Shown here: positions 1 to 11,670 of the stretch, piece after piece
Position numbering within the stretch: position 1 is the stretch's first letter
Layout: each line of letters begins with the position of its first letter
Assembly (NCBI GenBank): GCA_001414345.1
Contig: LLCB01000040.1
Coordinates: 124,001-188,000 of the forward strand
Source of the DNA: Hymenoscyphus infarciens
Lineage: Eukaryota > Ascomycota > Leotiomycetes > Helotiales > Helotiaceae
Direction of reading: 5' to 3'
DNA: 64,000 nt
Notes under the pieces: generated by a model
Seen by the model: the letters and a program-made list of their open reading frames with translations, nothing else
What the model was told of the DNA's origin: nothing
Databases searched by the model: none
Translations under genes and position numbers: made by a program

Positions 1-14
1 ATCTAGCCAGCATC

Positions 15-735
15 TTATATATAACGGTAATTGACAATTTTGTCCTCTAAATAATCGTAAATACCTAGAAGATCCTCTAAATTAACTAAAAAGTGACCGT
101 TCTATCCCTTAAATAATACCCCTTAAAAATAAGGGTATTTTAGTCAGAAAAGAGAGATATTTGAGTCAGTTTCTCTATTCATCAGTTTCCTTATACTAAT
201 ACACTAAAAAGCAATGAATATAGTAAATTGACCTACTTACGTACTATCTACTTACGTACTATCTACTCACGACTACGTAAACAAACCTAATACTCTCGAT
301 CCTTTCGCTTACCGCTTTTATTACTTGAATCGAAAATTTAAGTATGCTCTAAATGCCTCTATCTTTTATAAATTCAAGGTTATAATCTTAAGATACTAAC
401 TTCAATTCACTAAAAATAGGTGGCGCAATATAGCAAAAACAGTGAATGATAACTGACTCAAATATCCCTCTTTTCTGACTAGAATACTCTTATTTTCAAG
501 AGGTATTATTTAAGGGATAGAATAGTCACTTTTTGATTAATTTAGAGGATAAAAGTGTCAATTACTATAGAGAAAAAGTATAAACTGACTTAAATATCCC
601 TCTTTTCTAACTAGAATACCCTCATTTTTAAGGGGTATTATCTAAGGGCTAGAACAGTCACTTTTTAGTTAATTTAGAGGATATTCTAGGTATTTACGAT
701 TATTTAGAGGACAAAAGTGACAATTACCGTAGATA
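15..735. mobile_element. Long-terminal-inverted-repeat element (MITE-like), about 720 bp
   Basis: About 155 bp at the left (roughly 15-173) reappears as a near-perfect reverse complement at 582-735. Shared blocks include GGTAATTGWCA, a TCCTCTAAATAATCGTAAAT block and a CTCTTTTCTRACTAGAATA block. A third, shorter copy in the right-arm orientation lies at about 451-570 and lacks an internal stretch of about 30 bp. No ORF of note lies between the arms, and the whole segment is AT-rich. Long inverted arms without coding capacity fit a non-autonomous DNA transposon or foldback element. No clear target duplication could be defined, and because the left arm starts near the window edge the true boundary may lie outside. 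Bases 736-998 show nothing else. Confidence 0.65.
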
Positions 736-998
736 TAATTCGAGCTCCAATACATGATTTCTACAGAGTCAAATTTGGTCTTTTCATCGTTTAGTTCACG
801 TCTTTCTAGGTTTAGGCGATCGATAAATTTTTGAGAGAGCAATGTGTCAACGGGATAAAGAGAAGGAAACCCGTATTTATTTCCAGAAGATTCTCAGCAT
901 TTCCTAAAAGCTAAACCGAATAAAAACACCTGGGTATCAATCACTCGTAACCACCATCCAACAAACCCCTCAAACGGCAACCGAACACAAAAGCAACT

Positions 999-2079
999 TT
1001 AGCGAATCACTGCGCGAGGGGCCGGGGAAATCTCTTCTTCCTCTTCTGCATTATTGACAGTCACTGCCGTCGAAAAAGCAACTCCATCTTGCTGCTTGTC
1101 CTCTTTTCGGACGCCAGTTTGCTTCTGCTTACCCTGTTTGGATAGCCACTGCTCTATCCACGGGCCATGTGGAATAAAGACTTTCCATGTCCCATCCTCG
1201 TTGTGCCTAAGTGTCGCACCGAGAGGAAGAGTGCCGGATGGTTTATTGGTGTACATGAGCTGTACTCCTCTGTCCGGGGTCTCAGGGAGCTCGATTGAGC
1301 TAGGAAAGGAAAGTTAGAAAGAGCTCAGTAGGAATAGGGGACATGGAAGAACTTACTCCTCATCACCCTCATCATGCTCATCCCCAGTTTCCTCCTCTTC
1401 CTCCGCCACCCGACCGGTGCAAAGTGACCAAAGCTTGTGATGTACCCAATGTCCAATCCCAGCAACAACCAAAACCGGAGTCCCAAGAGCAACATTCCAT
1501 GGGGGCGGCTTATCCGGCGAGTACCGCATCCGGAATTGATGGAGGACGACTCCCCACATAGCCAACACAGAGCCCAATCCTAGCAGTGACCACACACTCC
1601 AGATAAAAACCATCATGGTTTCGCCATGACAGAATTGCAAATTCAATCCCGCCAATGCTGCAAAAGTCACGGCGACCGTCGCGATCGAGGCACAAAGAAT
1701 CGAAGAAAAGAAACACCAAAAATTGCAGGTTAATTTCCTGGCAAACCACACCCTTTTCCTTTCGCTCTCACTGAGGTTGCGGCCATCCTTGGACGTGAAC
1801 CTTTGTCCCATTGTGCAATTCTTTGGGCATTTGGTTCTGGGAGAAATTAGCATTTGCTTGTTCTTCCCCCACTTAAGATGGATTTGAGGAGGAGGGGGAA
1901 ACTTACACCTTGCAATTGTGCTCCTTTCCAAATGAGATGCTCGTCGCGCACAGTAGCAGTATTACCATTACCCAAAAGCACCAGAATGCCGCATGAGCGT
2001 CCTTGTGATTGAGATATTTCATGAAGCGCGGGTATTCATGGCACATCTGTTCTTGACTAACATCCTTTCCGCTAGGCAT
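999..2079 (-). CDS. Four-TM membrane protein of unknown function, 3 exons
   Basis: The model is ATG at 2079-2077 with exons 1907-2079, 1357-1836 and 999-1299 (317 aa). Both introns have GTAAGT donors and branch/acceptor pairs (GCTAAT..CAG, CTAAC..TAG), and the frame is kept across both. A first hydrophobic segment lies near residues 33-48 (AFWCFWVMVILLLC), followed by a Cys-rich loop, two close hydrophobic segments in the middle of exon 2, and a fourth (ALGTPVLVVAGIG). A highly acidic tail (EEEEE, DEHDEGDEE) leads into the hydrophilic last exon. I do not recognise a family. The topology suggests an integral membrane protein with an acidic cytosolic C-terminus; no function is claimed. The splice model is solid and the identity unknown. 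Confidence 0.7.
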
Positions 2080-2254
2080 TCTGAATATGATCGGCCTGAT
2101 GCTTCGGAATCTGGTTGTGAGAACGGTGTTCGTTTGGTAAATAAAAAAAGAGTGTTGAAAGTGAAAGTTGAAAAGTAAAATGAGTGTTGGAAGCTAAATT
2201 CTGAAAATATGGGGGAAGGTCAAAGTAAAATTGGGGGGAAAGCCAGAGCTATCG

Positions 2255-2462
2255 CCTAGACCCTCCATGTTCTACACGTGAGGTCGTGATAGACGCGGTT
2301 GGCTAAACTACTTCAAACGGACAGGAAAACTAGTACACTGACGAATAAGAAGAACTACTAGAATAGTACTCTTCTGGGACAGGACCAATAGAACACGTCA
2401 AATAGCGAACACGCGCCTCACTTGAGTGTACTAAATACTTGGCGGAATATGGAGGGTCTAGG
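2255..2462. mobile_element. Short MITE candidate with 14-bp perfect terminal inverted repeats
   Basis: CCTAGACCCTCCAT at 2255-2268 is matched by its exact reverse complement at 2449-2462, and the match continues after one mismatch (TTC/GAA). The 208-bp interval holds no ORF. TA dinucleotides lie inside both termini (TAGACC.../...GGTCTA), which would suit a Tc1/mariner-type TA target, but no longer duplication is visible. It sits in the gap 2080-3075, where I see no gene. Confidence 0.4.
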
Positions 2463-3075
2463 GGATATGCTTCGGAATTATGATGATGGAATCGCAATAT
2501 ATCAAAGAAAGAGCTAATAATATATTGTCTAGAACCAAAAGTGAAGAAGTTGAGTCTTTAGCTCCAAGACAGGAAGGAGCTAACAAGCTAGATTTGACGG
2601 TATTAAGAACTAATGGCTTGTAAGGGAGTGAGTGTACCTGAATTAAAATGATTCAAAGGGAAAGTGGGGACAACTGCCGTCCCCCGGAAGGGACCATCAT
2701 TCCTTGCTTGAAACTTCGATTTGCATATCCCCAACATCGTGAAAGTCAAGACGTGCTTATGAGAAAGGAATTTTACCAGAGAGTCCAGAACAACGGCTGG
2801 AAACCCAGCCTTTCCGGCACAATTAACCCAATTTTCTTAGGAGCTAACCGAGATTTGGGTCTAAGTGATAAACTAGGTTTTCTCAGTTGACGCCATCACT
2901 TGATGAGACCAACTTGAAAATAGCATGACGCCAGTTTTTACTTGGGAGGTATTGAAAATCTAATTCAAACCTGCAAGCAACAATTGTTCTGTTGGGACAA
3001 TAAAAAAATAGGTTCTGAAAATGTTATACAGGGATTACCCATCTTCAAAACAAATTCATACAATTCCGTCTGATA

Positions 3076-4401
3076 TCACTCCATCCCTTCCATAAGCTCC
3101 GTCCGGTCAAGAATCATCCCTTTCAACCCAATCCACTCCCTCAAAGTATCCCACTCTTCACCTTCCTCCTCTCCTCTCCTCCAAATCTCGCGGAATCCCC
3201 AAGCGCCAGCAATTTTATCAATTGCCGCTCTTTCATCTTCTCGGATCCATCGTTCTCTTAGTGGAAGACCCGGTGTCCAGGTCACACGATCCATTTGATC
3301 ATTAGCAGTAGTCAAGGCGACTATACCAATGGTAGCGGTAAAGCCAAGATATGCTACCATGCCGGTAAATGCGACGTTCGTAGCCATTCCAGTTTCCATT
3401 GTGGTCTGCCAATGGGCTAACTGTGATGCAACTGTATAAAGAGCAATGGGAGCTGCAGCCACGCCTACGGCGGGGAGCAAGCCTGTACGTACAAATTTGG
3501 CACGACGAAATGCTTTTGTGGCGTAGGAGAACTCAATCAAGTCCATTGCAGCAACCAAATTTTTGGAATCAACGGCGGTCTGAAGAGCCCTATCTGCAAC
3601 GGGTTTAGGCACGGCGTTGGCGATTTTGTCTGGATTTTGTCTCTTATATTTTATGGGTGACGAATCTTCTTCTGGTACCGGTTTATTTGCATATAGATAG
3701 AAGACCTGAGCGAGGGATTCCGGCTTCTTCAAGGTTGCCTGGATATTGACGTATATCTCCAAGGCTATTGGCGATATAAAGACTGGGGGGTGCGTAATAA
3801 CCTCTTCTGCCATTTTTGATAATTCATCTTGCATGCGCTGCAACGCCGCTGGCGGTCTTGAGAATGGTGATTCCGCTTCCATCGGTCCATCTAGGTCGAG
3901 CAGAGCAGATGCAGCGAGGTCCTTGTGTTCCTTCTTCTTTAATGGTTTTGGAGACAATTCGGCGACTAGAATATCTGCTACTCTTTCGCAAGCGGCCAGG
4001 AATTGGTTGACCTGATCTTCTGAGGGTGTTTTGGAGATGATTAACAAGACCCTGTATTCTGCAACCACAGCTTCAAAGGCTTGCTCTAATGGCGGGAGCG
4101 CAGATGATGGAGGTGTTCCACGAACATTTAATCGCCCAGGTTGCCCAGATTGCCCAGATTGCCCAGCATTATGTGAGTTCGATTGTTTGGTCTCCACCGC
4201 CGCCGAATTTGGTGTGGATCTCTTGGGTACTTGAAAGTTGGCGTGTCGAGCGGAGAAGAATCGTGTGGTCGTGCCATTGGACTTGACCGTTGGGATTGAC
4301 AGCCTTGGTCGTGATGCTCGTGATGCTCGCGATGGTCGGGTAAGCATAAAGTCGCAGAAATGGCATATATCTGCCCGAGGGCGTAGAACATTTTTCGACA
4401 T
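3076..4401 (-). CDS. Conserved-type mitochondrial membrane protein, single exon
   Basis: The 441-aa ORF begins at ATG 4401-4399. The N-terminus is basic and Ser/Thr/Arg-rich with few acidic residues (RPSRASRASRPR, TRFFSARHANF), which looks like a mitochondrial presequence. A variable Gly-Gln-Ser repeat follows (GQSGQSGQPG), encoded by a 9-bp tandem repeat at about 4137-4170. The middle is a helical region of the kind seen in organelle matrix factors. Near residues 300-360 there are two hydrophobic segments (LLPAVGVAAAPIALYTVA and NVAFTGMVAYLGFTATIGIVAL), and the protein ends in a charged C-terminal domain. I infer an inner-membrane protein with two TM helices, possibly a respiratory or mitoribosome accessory factor. 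I cannot name the family with certainty. Confidence 0.75.
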   Translation of the reverse strand: MSKNVLRPRADICHFCDFMLTRPSRASRASRPRLSIPTVKSNGTTTRFFSARHANFQVPKRSTPNSAAVETKQSNSHNAGQSGQSGQPGRLNVRGTPPSSALPPLEQAFEAVVAEYRVLLIISKTPSEDQVNQFLAACERVADILVAELSPKPLKKKEHKDLAASALLDLDGPMEAESPFSRPPAALQRMQDELSKMAEEVITHPPVFISPIALEIYVNIQATLKKPESLAQVFYLYANKPVPEEDSSPIKYKRQNPDKIANAVPKPVADRALQTAVDSKNLVAAMDLIEFSYATKAFRRAKFVRTGLLPAVGVAAAPIALYTVASQLAHWQTTMETGMATNVAFTGMVAYLGFTATIGIVALTTANDQMDRVTWTPGLPLRERWIREDERAAIDKIAGAWGFREIWRRGEEEGEEWDTLREWIGLKGMILDRTELMEGME

Positions 4402-4444
4402 GTTAAGTAGTCGTGTTGTCTTTCAATTGCTTCCCGCGCGAATT

Positions 4445-4475
<31 letters not shown>

Positions 4476-4820
4476 TTGAACTCGACGAGGGCGTTGAAGA
4501 AAGAGAGGCCGAGCTCACCCCTGCCTGCCTGCCTGCCTGCCTGCCTGCACGCTGACTGAGGCAAGGCTGATCTTTGGTGGACCTCCACTGCCCTGCGTGC
4601 GCCATGGAGCGTGACGACGATCAAATATCCATTGTCTGCCTCATTCGGAATTCCAAACTGCTACAACTTACAAGTACCTACCTACTGCTACTGCTGTGAA
4701 TCACAGAATCCACTTGGTCTACTCTGCTAGACAGACACCACCACTCATACCAAGGATCCGATATATAATTCATTCATCCGGTCTTTCCAATCATTTCTGT
4801 CTCAACAACACCAACACAAA
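4402..4820. promoter_or_regulatory. Divergent promoter region with (GA)n and (CCTG)n microsatellites
   Basis: This 419-bp interval separates the minus-strand mitochondrial protein gene from the plus-strand verprolin gene. It contains a GA dinucleotide run of about 27 bp (about 4449-4475) and seven tandem CCTG/CTGC units (about 4520-4548). The position implies shared 5' regions; GA tracts are common in fungal promoters. No specific factor site is claimed. Confidence 0.5.
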
Positions 4821-6247
4821 ATGCCTCCACCACCTCCCCCTCCCCCTCCGCCGATGATGGGAGGCCCTCCTCCACCCCCTCCTCCGCCAGCGAATCTGCC
4901 GTCAAGACCTCCAGCTCAGAATAGGGTGAAGCCCCCCGCAACCGTATCTATGCCCATCAATTCCTTGGGCTAAACAAGTCATTTCATGTTTCTGATCAAT
5001 TTACAGGGTGCCCTTCTCTCGGATATCTCGAAAGGGAAACAACTCAAAAAGACAGTGACGAATGATCGATCCGCACCCATTGTTGCAAAAGGGAATTCGG
5101 GGTCTGCACCCTCCCCATTAGCAGGTGCACCAGCTGTGCCAGGAATGTCGAGGCCGCCAGGAGGATTAGCACCGCCAGTACCAGGAGGAACAAACAGAGC
5201 GCGGAGTAATAGTGACCAAGGGGGAAGGGAGGCTTCAGGTGCTTCTGGGATAGAACAGCCTCCGCAGCTTGGAGGGCTCTTTGCTGGTGGGATGCCAAAA
5301 TTAAAAAAGAGAGGAGGGGGTGTTGATACAGGAGGCAAGTTATATCAAGCCAAATTGTGTGGAGATGCATTTTTCTAACTGCTACAGCCAACCGAGATTC
5401 ATCATATACTTCAGATCCCGAGTCATCATCACGAACATCTGCACCAAAACCACCGACAATGGCAGCTCCACGACCGCCTCCTACTTCTGCACCCCCAAGA
5501 CCTGGAATAAGCAATGCAGCATCTGCGCCAACTTTCCATCCTTCGATAGCGAATTTAAGAAAAGCAGCCCTCAATCCTGGGCAAAGGCCGATGTCCTCGG
5601 CATCAATGAAAGGTCCTCCACCACCTATAGGGAAAAAGCCTCCGGTTCCTCCACCAGGCGGACGGAAATTCTCTTCTCAAGCTCCTCCCCCTCCCCCTCC
5701 TTCTTCAATGGCACCGCCGCCACCGCCTACATCAGCTCCCCCATTACCCGGTGCACCTCCTCCAGCGGCTCCTAGATTGCCACCTTCTCGTTCACAGGCA
5801 CCACCACCTCCTCCTCCGACTTCTCCGCCTACAACGAATGGAGGGGGTCAAAGTCTTGCAATGCAAGCAGCTAAACGTGCAGCAGGACAGGCTTCTCCGG
5901 CTGCTGCACCCCCACCGCCTCCTCCATCTAACGGGCCATCATTTCGTGCCCCTTCACCTCCATCTGCTGCCCCACCTCCACCGATTGTTAGAGCTGGTTC
6001 TCAGCAAGCTCCGAGATCGATGTACGATCCGAGCTCTTACACATTGTCTTCCAACGGGAATCTACCGAAGAATCCAAGCCCCAGCCGAGATCCTGAAGCC
6101 CCAAGGAGGGTGGTGATAAATGATCCTCGATGGAAGTTCCAAGATGAATCCATATTACCCAAACCGAGAGACTTTATTGGCGGGGCCAAGAAATATAGAG
6201 CAGGTCGTGGAAGCAGTGTGCCTTTGGATTTGGCCGCTTTCCAGTAA
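4821..6247 (+). CDS. VRP1: Verprolin / WIP-family actin-binding protein
   Basis: Exons 4821-4925, 5007-5334 and 5388-6247 encode 430 aa. The protein opens with polyproline, followed immediately by a WH2 domain at about residues 36-52 (GALLSDISKGKQLKKT) with the LKKT actin-binding core. The rest is Pro/Ser-rich with many PPPPP blocks and SH3-type motifs. It ends with a WIP-type WASP-binding segment (KPRDFIGGAKKYRAGRG). Verprolins bind actin monomers and recruit Las17/WASP to cortical patches for endocytosis and polarised growth. Intron 2 (5335-5387) starts with GCAAGT, a GC-AG intron: only this donor restores the frame (GGA-GCC-AAC), and a TTCTAAC branch site precedes the CAG. Intron 1 is a normal GTGAAG..CAG. 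Confidence 0.93.
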
Positions 6248-6865
6248 AAGTTGCGCTCTGAGTTGTGAGAAGTTACGAGAGAGGTTATTGTATTCATGTC
6301 TATAGCGTTATAGCGACAATAGTGGCTAGATGAGGATGATGTTATTCACGGAAGGATGGAATGTGGTGTCAGGATTGATGAAGGATGAGGCCCCCGATCA
6401 GGGAGGGTATCAATGAATACAAAGAAAGAAAGATGCACATCCCCAACGCGGACACTGAGTACTTCCTCACTCTTAGGGTCAACATATAGGCTCTTATTTA
6501 CGTGATGCAATTTTTCAATCTGTACTCGAGTTAATTTTGAAATGATCGCAGTAAGATCACTTTAGTACCCAAGGATAAATGGCAGTGAACGAGGTGTTGG
6601 GTCGTGAACTGTGAGTGAGGCGCACAGGCCCCGCTCCAGCGCTCTGAGCCAAAGGCCACCTTTTCGACCTCGAGTCTCGGTACATAATAAGCTACTTTAG
6701 CTTGTTAACACCTTTTAAACGCAACACCTTCCTTTTCTCCCCCCGCCAGTCAGCCCAACAAATTCACCAGCTTCCCTTCTACTGGCCCCACGATTACGTC
6801 CCCGACTTCATCTTCGACATTAATTGATTTGGTGTGCTTGGTGTACTTCCAGCAGGACTGCGACA
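6248..6865. other. Intergenic, no gene seen
   Basis: This is the 618-bp 3' flank of verprolin and 5' flank of the Erv29 gene. A CT-rich stretch with CCAGCAGGACTGCGACA precedes the Erv29 ATG. No ORF, repeat or RNA gene was recognised. Confidence 0.5.
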
Positions 6866-8037
<1,172 letters not shown>

Positions 8038-10709
8038 AGAACGGACGACCAGGAGAGAAGAGACGTTAGCCACTCTACAAGGAAAGAGAGGCGGATCTTT
8101 TTAGGAAATCAAATAAGAAGCAAAGTAAAAAACTGGGTTGCCCTGCATTTGGGAGGAGTTCATCTTGATCAAGGGAATTAGGGAAAGGGAAAGGAGCTTT
8201 GTGTCTTACTTGAAGACGGGCGAGGTTTTCTTGTTTTCTGGGCGGCTTCCTTAAAGGCATAGCATTTTCGAATGTAAATCACTTGCAGAATTTCCTCGTT
8301 CTTTCTTTTACCAAGTACAAAGATTATTTTCAATTTCCCCCGAGTTTTCAAGCTTGCGCCTTGACCTTCTTGGAACACAACCAAAACCAGGTAATCCCCA
8401 GAATTTTCTTCTTTTCTCTTTCTTGCGAACACAACACTTGTCCTCTACATACCATCACCTAAACTTGTTCGTCATGATTTACTGCGATTTACGTGAGGCT
8501 AGGCTAGGAAGTGACGAAGTCATGACCTCGGCATTGTTTTTTATGTAGGTTCCAGTTTTAGTAAAAAGCCACAGTGTTCGTTGGCTAAAAATGGCAGTGG
8601 ACACTACCCCAACGGCTTCAGGGTACCTAGGTAAGCTTAAAATCAAAGCCACCATGCTCCACCTCTTCTAGTGGCGGGGGCGCAAGCACATTCCTGCTAG
8701 TGGTGGGGCAACCTGGCGATCGTTTGTTTCTATCACAAGTTTTCATGGTGTTGTAATTCAGAGTTCGGAATAAAGAAAAAAATTGAATTGGTTGGAGTTC
8801 TAGGAAGCTTTCTGGTGGCTTGCCTCCTAGGCAGCGATGTCATGATGGAAACCGCAAACTTGCTACGAGAGAAGTGGAAGGGGTATACTCGAAACTAACT
8901 CGTTTGCGTTGTGTTAGCTCTAAGGGGGAGAGAGAACCTGCCGATTTGAGGCATACCAGCTTCTACCTCAATGCAACCACAACTATTTTTTAAAAAGTTG
9001 TGAGACTTAGTAAATTTTTTTAAGACGGCTCTGGAGATTGAAAGGAATTTTTGTTATATTTTTAAGACGGTATTTAGACTCGTAATACGCTGTGATATAG
9101 TGTAAAGGCCCTTCTATTTTGCGTGCGCACTATCACCGCATACCTATTTCTCTACCTTGTTTCCAACCTGAGCTTGTAGGTCTCCTCTCCATAGCTACTC
9201 AAATCACGGATTCAATTTGTGTTTCGATGGCCATGGTTCTTTTCGCGCCTTGGATAATTGAGATGTTGTCATATGATTGAGGAACAATTTGTAACGTTCA
9301 TTACTCAGCGTTGGAAATTGGGGAAACGTTTAGTGTCTATCGCGTGGTTAGATGCTTCTTCTATATTCCTTGATTATTCTTGATTTCTTCGCTACCTTTT
9401 TCCCTGATTCTCTCTGCGCTCAATTATTCCCATTTTGTATTTGGGGCTGTTTTAGTTTCTGTTGGAGTCTAGATTGTGGTATTGCATTCCATAAATGATT
9501 TTGCATGCTTTTCACAATTCCGATTTTCAATGGCTGCACTGGCATGCTCTCTTTTTGGTTGAGAACATTAGTCGTTGGAGAGAAATGAAAGTTCGTTTTT
9601 AGTCCTTTCATTAGCTTTTGTGTAGTTTTTTTTGAGTGTAATTTTGAAGATGCCAGCTTTGATTTTCAGAGCTGTTCTAGTGGCTTTACGACGATGAAAA
9701 TGGCGATATGTAATTCTGGCAGGTCTCTAACTAGCAAGCAACTAAGTCCGCTGAGAGATATGATGCCGTGTTCTATTATTTTTTCGTGGATATGACTTAA
9801 TAGCAATGCGTTTACCGAGATATAGGGTTTCTAGTCACAAATCCCGAGTAGAAATAGAATGTCTTGAAAAGGCAATTTCTCTCCTTACTTAGAGTGGTGA
9901 AAACTACTTCGGATGTATTTCTTGCTTAGCAAGAATAAGACCAAGACTGAAATAAATCACAAATAGAATACAGATGAAACATCCAAACACAGATGACTCG
10001 GGGAAAAGGCAGGTCCCACCGAACAGGAAGGCAAAAGAGAGAGTGTGGAATTTTATAGAATGAAAAGGGTGCATTTTACCCTTTATTGGGCTAGCGTTGG
10101 CAGAGAACTGTGGCTGGTCTTGTGAGAAGGGAATTCCAGCAGAGGTGAGTAAGACGACGGAGGGTGAGGTATTGCAGAGGGGTGGATCGAGATGTAGACA
10201 TTTGCTGTTTTGAAATGGTCGAGAGATTGCTCTCTATTAGCGTGCAAATTAAAATTGCGTAGGTCAGTATGGGCTACGCAAAGCAAATGTAGGAAATTTG
10301 CGCCAAGTAACTTGAAACCAGAACTCGATACGCAAAATTTCGTGGAGTCATTGAAATCACACTTTGCGATCTGGACCTTCCATTTTAACGGCATGGATGA
10401 TGGGCTGCCCCTCCCAAATTGAATTTCACCTAAAACTCCTGCGATCTTGAATTTTGTGGATGGCGAATCTCGTCCCTCTTGCTTGTGTGTATCGTATCGA
10501 ATCGGGGAGTCGAATCTGCAATAAATCCTTTTTATCACATCACTTCATTGGCCAACATGGAAACCCTCGTTTTTTGCTTAAAAGTCGTGATTTTGGGGGC
10601 GGCTCCGTTGCCAGCCTATGCTATTCTCGATGATACACCGTAACCCTTGAAAAAATCAAGCCATTTGCAAAGAAGCCATGCCACAAATCAAATCCCAAAC
10701 CCATCAAAC
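8038..10709. other. Gene-poor interval, no gene seen
   Basis: This 2.67-kb stretch between Erv29 and RPL35 is moderately AT-rich. Small ORFs occur, the longest being a 151-codon minus-strand ORF at 10083-10538 with unremarkable composition. None shows a recognisable domain or a convincing splice partner. No tandem repeat or tRNA was found by eye. The part next to 8037 is presumably Erv29 3' UTR. Confidence 0.4.
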
Positions 10710-11364
10710 CTAAGCCTCAGCCTGTTGTAAAATGTCAGCTTCCACCCTTGTACTTCTCTGCTGAGTCTGTATTCGACTCGACGTACCTTGATAGCATACT
10801 TTCGCTGAGGAAAGTGAACCGCCCGCTTCTTTGTCTTCTCCAACTTCTTCTCACTCTCGTTCTTGCTTAGGCGTCTTCGGATAGCACGTGTTTGCTTTGG
10901 TCGGAGATCGAGAGGAGCGTACTTCTTTCCCTTGTAGAACAGACGGAGTTGAGCGCGTTGGTTGGCGTTGATAACTGTGAGGACCTTTGCGATGGATTTT
11001 CGGATATCGTGACTGCAGAATAAAACCATCCATTAGCAACCTGCGACCTTGTCCAAATGCCCCTCCCACTATCGAATTCGAGTCGTCGTGGGGTGGCAGA
11101 GCTTCTCCCCCGCCCTCCAGAAAAATACGCACATCTTCGTGAGCTTTGACGCCGATCCTCCAGCAATCTTTTGTGTTCGCAATTGACCCAGCTCCTTCTT
11201 CAGGTCTCCAAGCTGGTTTGCGAGGTCTGTCTTGTTTTTGGACCAGAGTTGCCCGGTCTTAACCTTTCCGGACGACTGCCGCATCGAGTATTAGCCTTCG
11301 CAGTCCTCTCCAAACGCTATCCATCCACCTGGCAGCATGCCAACAGGAAGTTTGCCCTTACCAT
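10710..11364 (-). CDS. RPL35: 60S ribosomal protein L35 (uL29)
   Basis: Four exons, 11362-11364, 11133-11275, 10787-11012 and 10710-10721, give 127 aa, the usual eukaryotic L35 length. Exon 1 contributes only the ATG: ATG is followed directly by the donor GTAAGG, and exon 2 starts TCG-TCC-GGA to give the fungal-type N-terminus [12 protein letters not shown]. The next two introns split an Ile codon and precede the last 12-nt exon (Ala-Glu-Ala-stop). Recognisable L35 blocks are [25 protein letters not shown]-type [30 protein letters not shown] and the basic C-terminus. L35 sits at the polypeptide exit tunnel of the large subunit. Introns near the start codon are typical of fungal ribosomal protein genes. 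Confidence 0.96.
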
Positions 11365-11670
11365 TGTGAGTGTTTGTCGTAAGGTCGGTCGATTAAGGCG
11401 TGGTCGTCGTAAGGTCGGTGGTCGATTAAGGCGTTGTCGTCAGAAATTCTTGACGTCGAAATTCTTGACCTCGAAATTCTAAATTGTTTGTGGCCTCGCT
11501 TGGCTATGAGCCACGTGACATTTTTTTTTTTTTTTAAAAAAGGCTGAAGCACGTGGACGGAGTATCGAAACTCCGCCCGGGCGCCCGGTATGAATCCCTG
11601 TTCAACTACGTTTACAAGGAGCATTCAAGAATACACAATCAACTTCTCCAAACCACACCACCACAATACA
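11365..11670. promoter_or_regulatory. Bidirectional RPL35/GOS1 promoter with two CACGTG boxes
   Basis: These 306 bp lie between the divergent RPL35 and GOS1 start codons. There are two CACGTG motifs (11512-11517, in the context CCACGTGAC, and 11550-11555) on either side of a T15/A6 tract at about 11521-11541. CACGTG is the site class bound by Cbf1-type bHLH proteins, and poly(dA:dT) is a nucleosome-excluding promoter element. Nearer RPL35 there are two copies of a unit of about 30 bp (GTCGTAAGGTCGG...GATTAAGGCG, about 11375-11434) and nearly three copies of GAAATTCTTGAC (about 11443-11480), probably in the RPL35 5' UTR. Confidence 0.6.

Noticed and set aside
1510..1749. Minus-strand 79-codon ORF overlapping the four-TM protein gene
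   Set aside because: It lies in another frame of the well-supported exon 2 and has no separate signature.
10083..10538. 151-codon minus-strand ORF in the gene-poor interval
   Set aside because: No recognisable domain, composition resembling translated non-coding DNA, no upstream or downstream splice partner that extends it into something family-like.
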